9,914 nt of DNA, taken from positions 794 to 10,707 of the forward strand of contig DJVN01000176.1 of assembly GCA_002441205.1 (NCBI GenBank). Reading direction: 5' to 3'. The position numbers and the translations under genes are program-made. The DNA is from Syntrophaceae bacterium UBA6255 (lineage in GTDB: Bacteria; Desulfobacterota; Syntrophia; Syntrophales; Smithellaceae). This document shows, one piece after another, positions 5,619 to 9,914 of this stretch (the first letter of the stretch is position 1; each line of letters starts with the position of its first letter). The notes beneath the pieces were generated by a model. The model was not told where the DNA came from. It saw only the letters and a program-made list of their open reading frames with translations, and did no database searches.

Positions 5619-6908
5619 ATGCATATTCTCTATAACATTATTCTATTTGGTGCGGCGGTCATTATAGCGCCCTATTATCTGTGCAAAATCATCTTTGCCG
5701 GTAAATATCGCAAAAGTATTTTGCAGAAGCTGGGCGGAAGACAGTCTGAAATACTCAGCGGTTTGAAAAAAGCCCCGCGCGTCTGGATTCACGCGGTCTC
5801 TGTCGGCGAAGTCACCGCCGCCGCGCCGATTGTTGCGTCTCTGAAAAAGAAAAAACCGGAAGTGGAAATTATTTTTTCCACGTCCACGGAAACGGGACAG
5901 GACATGGCAAAAAAGTTTATTAACGATGCCTCGGCCTTTATTTATTTCCCTCTGGACATTCCTGCGGTGGTCAATAAAGTTATAAAAATGGCATTGCCCG
6001 ATGTTTTTGTTCCAGTGGAGACGGAACTTTGGCCTAATTTTCTTGGTGCCTGCAAGAAACACGGGGTTAAAATGCTGATGGTTAACGGTAGAATATCGCC
6101 GCGCTCATATCGCCGGTACCTCCTGACAGGTTTTTTGTGGAAAAGAGTTCTCGGTACGCTGGATTTCGCGGGAATGATTTCCGGTATTGATGCCCAAAGG
6201 CTTGTACGAATCGGCATGGATTCTACAAAAATAAAAGTTATGGGAAATGCCAAATACGACGGTCTGGCCTCGATGGTATCTTCTGATCTAAAGGAAGAAA
6301 TATCCAATCGCTGCAATGTGCTTGCCGACGAAAAATTTTTCGTTGCGGGAAGCACGCATCCCGGTGAGGATGAAATTGTCATCAATGTGTATAAAAGACT
6401 TCTGGACCGTTATCCGGATTTTAAATTGATTTTAGTGCCGCGTCATATCGAGAGAACTCATGACATCACGGGGCTTTTGAATCAGTCTGGTTTTGACGAT
6501 GTCATAAAACTATCGGATATTGATAAAGGGAGAAAAAGAGACAAAGAGCGAATCATTGTCGTTGATGTCATCGGCGAATTATTCAAGGTTTATTCGCTGG
6601 CCACACTTGTTTATTGCGGCGGTTCTTTGGTGCCGAAAGGCGGTCAGAATATTCTGGAAGCGGCCGCCTGGGGGAAGGTTATTTTTTATGGTCCTTCCAT
6701 GGATGATTTCAGTCAGGAAAAAACGCTATTGGAAGAAGCGGGATGCGGCATAACCGTCAGAAATGAGGAAGAACTATATCAAGGAATGATCCGAATGCTT
6801 GACAAACCTGAAGAACTTGTCAGCCTTGGCGAAAATGGCAAAGCGGTTGTTTTAGCCAACATCGGCGCCTCCGAAAGATACGCCGATTTAATCAGCAAGT
6901 ATGTTTAG
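5619..6908 (+). CDS. waaA: 3-deoxy-D-manno-octulosonic acid (Kdo) transferase (429 aa)
   Basis: Inner-membrane GT-B glycosyltransferase (GT30; KdtA) that adds Kdo from CMP-Kdo to the lipid A precursor on the cytoplasmic face, the first step of the LPS core. An N-terminal hydrophobic anchor (about 3-20) is followed by WIHAVSVGEVTAAAPI (56-71), with catalytic-base candidate E64. Further family motifs are STSTETG (87-93), VETELWPN (133-140), MGNAKYD (208-214), AGSTHPGEDE (243-252), the CMP-binding-side LVPRHIER (272-279) and GGSLVPKGGQNILEAAA (334-350). Length equals the usual about 425 aa. It cannot be told whether it adds one, two or more Kdo residues. The start is forced: an in-frame TAA at 5607-5609 lies three codons upstream and no alternative start codon follows nearby, yet no Shine-Dalgarno precedes the ATG. 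The next gene begins 11 bp after its stop, so they form an operon. Confidence 0.95.
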   Translation: MHILYNIILFGAAVIIAPYYLCKIIFAGKYRKSILQKLGGRQSEILSGLKKAPRVWIHAVSVGEVTAAAPIVASLKKKKPEVEIIFSTSTETGQDMAKKFINDASAFIYFPLDIPAVVNKVIKMALPDVFVPVETELWPNFLGACKKHGVKMLMVNGRISPRSYRRYLLTGFLWKRVLGTLDFAGMISGIDAQRLVRIGMDSTKIKVMGNAKYDGLASMVSSDLKEEISNRCNVLADEKFFVAGSTHPGEDEIVINVYKRLLDRYPDFKLILVPRHIERTHDITGLLNQSGFDDVIKLSDIDKGRKRDKERIIVVDVIGELFKVYSLATLVYCGGSLVPKGGQNILEAAAWGKVIFYGPSMDDFSQEKTLLEEAGCGITVRNEEELYQGMIRMLDKPEELVSLGENGKAVVLANIGASERYADLISKYV

Positions 6909-6912
6909 GAGG
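6907..6912 (+). promoter_or_regulatory. Perfect Shine-Dalgarno overlapping the waaA stop
   Basis: AGGAGG at 6907-6912 shares its first two bases with the TAG stop of waaA (6906-6908) and sits 7 nt before the ATG at 6920. It is the strongest ribosome binding site in the window and fixes the start of the dehydratase-like gene. The arrangement suggests efficient, coupled translation. Confidence 0.8.
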
Positions 6913-6919
6913 TATTTAT

Positions 6920-7900
6920 ATGCTAAAAAAATATGAAGCATTGAGTGCGCAGATTAACCTGACCAGAACGTTCATGGCAAAATCCGTTGTTGAAAAATAT
7001 CTCCACAGGACAAACCTCACGTACTATTCTGAGCTCTCCCGTCTCATCGGCTGCGAAGCGTTTGTTAAACATGAGAACCACAATCCGACCGGATCATTCA
7101 AGATAAGAGGAGCGCTTAATTTTTTTCATCACATGTCCAGGGAAGAACTGGAAACGGGAATTCTCGTTGCAACCCGGGGGAATCACGGTCTCGCGATGGC
7201 CTGGGCCGGTCAATGGTTTCACGTGCCCTGCACCGTTGTTGTCCCGGAAGGAAATAATCCTGAAATCAACCGGACCATAGAAAGCTACGGTGCGGAAGTG
7301 ATTGTCCATGGTGAAGACTTTTACGATGCGCAGTCTTATTGTGAAGAGCTTGTGGACAGCGCCGGTTATTACTATGTTCAGCAGGGCAACGAACCGGAAA
7401 TTCTAAACGGACTGGCCACCATGGGGTTGGAAATTCTTGAAGATCTTCCGGAAGTGGACACGATTATTTGTCCCATCGGCGGTGGCGCGGGTTGCGCGTC
7501 CATTTTAAAAACAGCTCGCGCCATCAGACCCGATATTGAAATCATTGGCGTGGAGCCGCAAAATGTTCCATCTTTCTACAATTCCTGGAAAAAGGGAGAG
7601 ATCGTCACACTCGACGAGGCGCATACCATTGCGGACGGGCTTGCAGCCAGAAGTGTGTTTCATCTGCCTTACGTGATTTTGAGGGATGGCATCAGGGATG
7701 TTGTTCTTCTTAGCGAAGACGAAATAATGGAAGGAATCAGAATGGCGCTAACCACCACGCACAATCTGGCCGAGGCCGCGGGAGCGGTTTCTTTAATGGC
7801 CGCGTATAAAATCAAAGACCGGTTGACAGGCAAGAAGGTTGTGATGATCATGTCCGGTGGTAATATTAATATGGAAACACTGAAGGTGGCCGTCGGATAA
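6920..7900 (+). CDS. Threonine/serine dehydratase-like PLP enzyme (326 aa)
   Basis: Fold-type II PLP enzyme of the threonine dehydratase family, expected to deaminate L-threonine to 2-oxobutyrate (or serine to pyruvate) in the cytosol. The PLP lysine is K61 in NPTGSFKIRGA (55-65). The phosphate-binding glycine loop is PIGGGAG (185-191), and SGGN (312-315) near the C terminus contacts the PLP ring. HNLAEAAGAVSLMA (281-294) is the family's EPAGA-type segment. The C-terminal ACT regulatory domain of biosynthetic IlvA is absent, so it is TdcB-sized and unlikely to be isoleucine-inhibited. The substrate-side motif reads ATRGNHGLAMA (84-94), where typical enzymes have SAGNHAQG or STGNHGQ, so the substrate may differ. 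A related activity such as a serine racemase or another ammonia-lyase is possible. It is second in an operon with waaA, with no obvious metabolic connection, and is followed by a strong terminator. Family assignment is firm, substrate moderate. Confidence 0.82.
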   Translation: MLKKYEALSAQINLTRTFMAKSVVEKYLHRTNLTYYSELSRLIGCEAFVKHENHNPTGSFKIRGALNFFHHMSREELETGILVATRGNHGLAMAWAGQWFHVPCTVVVPEGNNPEINRTIESYGAEVIVHGEDFYDAQSYCEELVDSAGYYYVQQGNEPEILNGLATMGLEILEDLPEVDTIICPIGGGAGCASILKTARAIRPDIEIIGVEPQNVPSFYNSWKKGEIVTLDEAHTIADGLAARSVFHLPYVILRDGIRDVVLLSEDEIMEGIRMALTTTHNLAEAAGAVSLMAAYKIKDRLTGKKVVMIMSGGNINMETLKVAVG

Positions 7901-7963
7901 TGAGTAGCGATTCGTTTTTTCGTATGGTCACTTTTCTGCTTAATATTAGTGGACTTGTTATGT

Positions 7964-7996
7964 AAAAAAATCCGGGCGTGCAGCCCGGATTTTTTT
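7964..7996. terminator. Bidirectional intrinsic terminator
   Basis: Seven A's (7964-7970), TCCGGGC (7971-7977), loop GTGCA (7978-7982), GCCCGGA (7983-7989), then seven T's (7990-7996). This is a perfect hairpin with U-tracts on both strands, placed between the convergent ends of the dehydratase-like gene (stop 7900) and the acyl-CoA synthetase (stop at 8026). It can end both transcripts. Confidence 0.93.
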
Positions 7997-8025
7997 ATGG
8001 TTCGAAAAAGATATCATCCTTCACG

Positions 8026-9852
8026 TTATTTTTCGTATAGCTGTTCCAGCGTTTCTCCATATTTATTCAGAACCACCTGGCGTTTGAGTTTCATGGTTTG
8101 TGTGAGCATACCGTTATCCACGGTGAAATCTTCGAGAATGAATTCAAGCTTTTGTGGAATTTCGTAGGAACCGAATGTTTTTTTAAGATGGTTTTGCACT
8201 TCGGCGGTAAGTAATTCCTTGAATTTCTGGGCTTCAGGATTGGAAGAGCTGAAAAGATCCTGGGGATTCACTGATAATTTCATGCCGGCGGCAAGATGTT
8301 CCAGTAACTTCAGATCTGGAACAATCAATCCCACATTGTACTCGCGCCCGGCGCCGGTCACCACGGCGTTTAAAATCCAGGGCAGGACCTTCATTTCCAA
8401 CTCGAGGCTTTCCGGATGGATATATTTGCCGTTGGAAAGTTTATATTCCTCCTTGAACCGTCCGGTAATGTATAAAAATCCATCATCATCGAGGCGTCCC
8501 CGGTCGCCGGTACGCACGCCGCGCATGCCGTTCATTTCCACAATCACTTCTTTGGTTTTTTCAGGTTTGTTGTGGTATCCGATCATGCATTGCGGACCGA
8601 AGCAGATAATTTCTCCGTCATCGGTATCTTCGCCGCTGCGGGAGCGGTCGATTACCACCTTGGTTTTATTGATGGGCTTGCCGACCGATCCCAGGCGATT
8701 GCCCATCAAAGGCGAGTTGATGGTGATGGCCGGAGACGTTTCACTCAGGCCATAAGCGTCGTAGGTCGGGATGCCGACATCAATGAAGAATTTGGCGATT
8801 TCCACATTCATCGGCGCGCTGCCGGTGACCGCGTTTTCCAACCTCCCGCCGAACCTGTCTCTAATTTTCTGCAGGACAATTTTATCCAGAATTTTGTATT
8901 TGAAAGTCACTTTGCCCGTTTCCCTTTTTTGTTTTGCGGCATCCAGTGCAGCTTCGAATAGTTTCAGTTTCAGACCGCCTTCTTCCCGCATTTTTGCCCA
9001 AACGCCATTGAAAACTTTATTGAATATACGAGGTACGGTAATCATAAAGGTAGGCTGGATTTTGGGAAGATCATCGATCAAGGTTTCCACGGAGCCCATA
9101 ATGCCAATGGATGCCCCCCTCATGGTAAAAGCGTGTAAATCAGCCGTGATTCCGAAAGAATGCGCCCAGGGAAGCATAGAGATGCACCTGCTCTTTTCCG
9201 TTAAATTCAAAAACCAGGCCAGCCCTGCCTTGACATTTTCTGCCAGATTGCCGTGAGAAAGAAGGACGCCCTTGGGTTCCCCTGTAGTGCCTGAAGTATA
9301 AATCAGCACGGCAACATCGGTAGGTTTCGGTTTAATAGAAGGGACCGGGTTTGCCGCCCCTTTTTTCTCTAAGCCCTCCATAGAGTTTTCTCCCGTTCCT
9401 TCAATCAGAAAGATATGTTTCAAGGTCGGAATCTCAGAGGGAAAGTTTTTTACTTTTTCCAGAACCTCCGGTTTGGAGACAAACAAAACGTTTACAGCCG
9501 CGTCTTTGATAATATATTTCCACATGGTAACGAGTTCTTTTTCATACATGGGGACGTAAGCCGCGCCCAGACCTTGTGTGGCGATTTCTCCGATGAGCCA
9601 CTCCTTTCTGTTGTTGGCTATGATGCCCACCGTGTCTCCGGCTTTAATGCCGGCCGCGGATAATCCTGCCCGCAGATTATCAACACGATCTGCAATTTGC
9701 CTGTAGGTTACCCACTGATAGATGCCGGCACTGTTTTTTTCACCAATGAATGGATTGTTTGCGTATTTGGCCACGCTTTGCTCGAAAATATCCACCAGAT
9801 TATCAGGAGGATCGTACACATTGCTGTATTCTCCGTATTCAAAAATTGCCAT
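8026..9852 (-). CDS. AMP-forming long-chain acyl-CoA synthetase (608 aa)
   Basis: Adenylate-forming enzyme that activates fatty acids to acyl-CoA with ATP and CoA, feeding beta-oxidation or lipid synthesis; probably cytosolic or membrane-associated. Counting from the ATG at 9852, YTSGTTGEPKG (185-195) is the P-loop, LPWAHSFG (227-234) the substrate-pocket segment, TGSAPM (343-348) and YGLSETSP (367-374) the adenine and linker region. TGDRGRLDDDGFLYITGR (448-465) carries the ribose-binding Asp (D450) and hinge Arg (R465). LTQTMKLKR (583-591) carries the C-terminal catalytic Lys, probably K588. An inserted region of about 50 residues before TGSAPM, rich in K and E, is typical of the FadD15/bubblegum-type (about 600 aa) subfamily. 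Start choice: an in-frame GTG at 9861 would add MKI, but AGGG lies 8 nt before the ATG, so I prefer the ATG. The gene ends 30 bp from a bidirectional terminator. Chain-length range is not readable. Confidence 0.93.
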   Translation of the reverse strand: MAIFEYGEYSNVYDPPDNLVDIFEQSVAKYANNPFIGEKNSAGIYQWVTYRQIADRVDNLRAGLSAAGIKAGDTVGIIANNRKEWLIGEIATQGLGAAYVPMYEKELVTMWKYIIKDAAVNVLFVSKPEVLEKVKNFPSEIPTLKHIFLIEGTGENSMEGLEKKGAANPVPSIKPKPTDVAVLIYTSGTTGEPKGVLLSHGNLAENVKAGLAWFLNLTEKSRCISMLPWAHSFGITADLHAFTMRGASIGIMGSVETLIDDLPKIQPTFMITVPRIFNKVFNGVWAKMREEGGLKLKLFEAALDAAKQKRETGKVTFKYKILDKIVLQKIRDRFGGRLENAVTGSAPMNVEIAKFFIDVGIPTYDAYGLSETSPAITINSPLMGNRLGSVGKPINKTKVVIDRSRSGEDTDDGEIICFGPQCMIGYHNKPEKTKEVIVEMNGMRGVRTGDRGRLDDDGFLYITGRFKEEYKLSNGKYIHPESLELEMKVLPWILNAVVTGAGREYNVGLIVPDLKLLEHLAAGMKLSVNPQDLFSSSNPEAQKFKELLTAEVQNHLKKTFGSYEIPQKLEFILEDFTVDNGMLTQTMKLKRQVVLNKYGETLEQLYEK

Positions 9853-9860
9853 AATCTTCA

Positions 9861-9864
9861 CCCT
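9861..9864 (-). promoter_or_regulatory. Ribosome binding site deciding the synthetase start
   Basis: On the minus strand AGGG (complement of 9861-9864) is 8 nt before the ATG at 9852. A second purine run, AGGA (complement of 9866-9869), is 4 nt before the alternative GTG at 9861, which is too close for comfort. The pair favours ATG but does not exclude GTG. No clear promoter is visible in the remaining 9870-9914; it may lie outside the window. Confidence 0.5.
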
Positions 9865-9914
9865 GTCCTTTCGTGGTCTGGCATGATTAAACTTACTAAA
9901 AAAACGATTACGTT

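Noticed and set aside
8219..8755. 178-codon plus-strand open frame opposite the acyl-CoA synthetase, and further ones at 8572-8961 and 8771-9256
   Set aside because: All lie inside the well-supported minus-strand synthetase and show only serine/proline/arginine-rich shadow sequence without ribosome binding sites.
9903..9914. AACG-ATTA-CGTT palindrome at the window edge as an operator for the synthetase
   Set aside because: Only 4-bp arms and cut by the window end, so context cannot be judged.
1..9914. CRISPR array, tRNA/rRNA gene, transposon ends or defence system
   Set aside because: Looked for on both strands. The only long periodic DNA repeat is the protein-coding TPR block, and no transposase, integrase, nuclease or toxin motif is present.

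Overview
The window suggests a Gram-negative, probably anaerobic bacterium. The Kdo transferase shows that LPS is made, and the genes at both ends belong to fatty-acyl/short-chain acyl-CoA metabolism. The gene mix and the codon pattern (GC-rich metabolic genes next to AT-rich membrane genes) remind me of syntrophic or sulfate-reducing Deltaproteobacteria such as Syntrophus or Smithella. That placement is an impression without any database comparison. Almost every base is in a conventional gene. I see no tRNA, rRNA, CRISPR array, insertion sequence or prophage, and no gene-free stretch above 300 bp.

Layout. (1) 4-1916, + strand: a 3-hydroxybutyryl-CoA dehydrogenase followed after 17 bp by a nitronate monooxygenase/FabK-type flavoenzyme, an evident two-gene acyl-CoA operon. 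(2) 1917-2024: a 108-bp spacer with inverted and direct repeats. (3) 2025-4640, + strand: a polyprenyl-phosphate-sugar-synthase-like GT2 enzyme whose stop codon touches the start of a large polytopic protein. That protein has a TMTC/PMT-like GT-C N-terminal half and six C-terminal TPR repeats. (4) 4716-5375, - strand: ribulose-phosphate 3-epimerase, convergent with the TPR gene and divergent from waaA, with a near-consensus promoter. (5) 5619-7900, + strand: waaA (Kdo transferase) and a threonine dehydratase-like PLP enzyme, 11 bp apart, with the Shine-Dalgarno of the second overlapping the stop codon of the first. A strong bidirectional terminator follows. (6) 8026-9852, - strand: an AMP-forming long-chain acyl-CoA synthetase.

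How the genes may work together. The acyl-CoA synthetase activates fatty acids and the dehydrogenase acts on the 3-hydroxyacyl-CoA intermediates of beta-oxidation or butyryl/crotonyl-CoA metabolism. The flavoenzyme next to it may act on the enoyl thioester or remove nitronates. The GT2 and TMTC-like pair reads as a donor-making enzyme plus a membrane transferase, i.e. a minimal lipid-linked-sugar glycosylation module resembling eukaryotic DPM1 plus TMTC. This is the most interesting hypothesis here, but it rests on family resemblance and gene adjacency only. WaaA makes the inner core of LPS. Rpe serves the pentose phosphate pathway and has no clear functional link to its neighbours.

Regulatory points of note are a waaA start that appears to have no leader or Shine-Dalgarno, with a perfect 10-bp inverted repeat just upstream of its putative promoter, and the textbook rpe promoter on the opposite strand.
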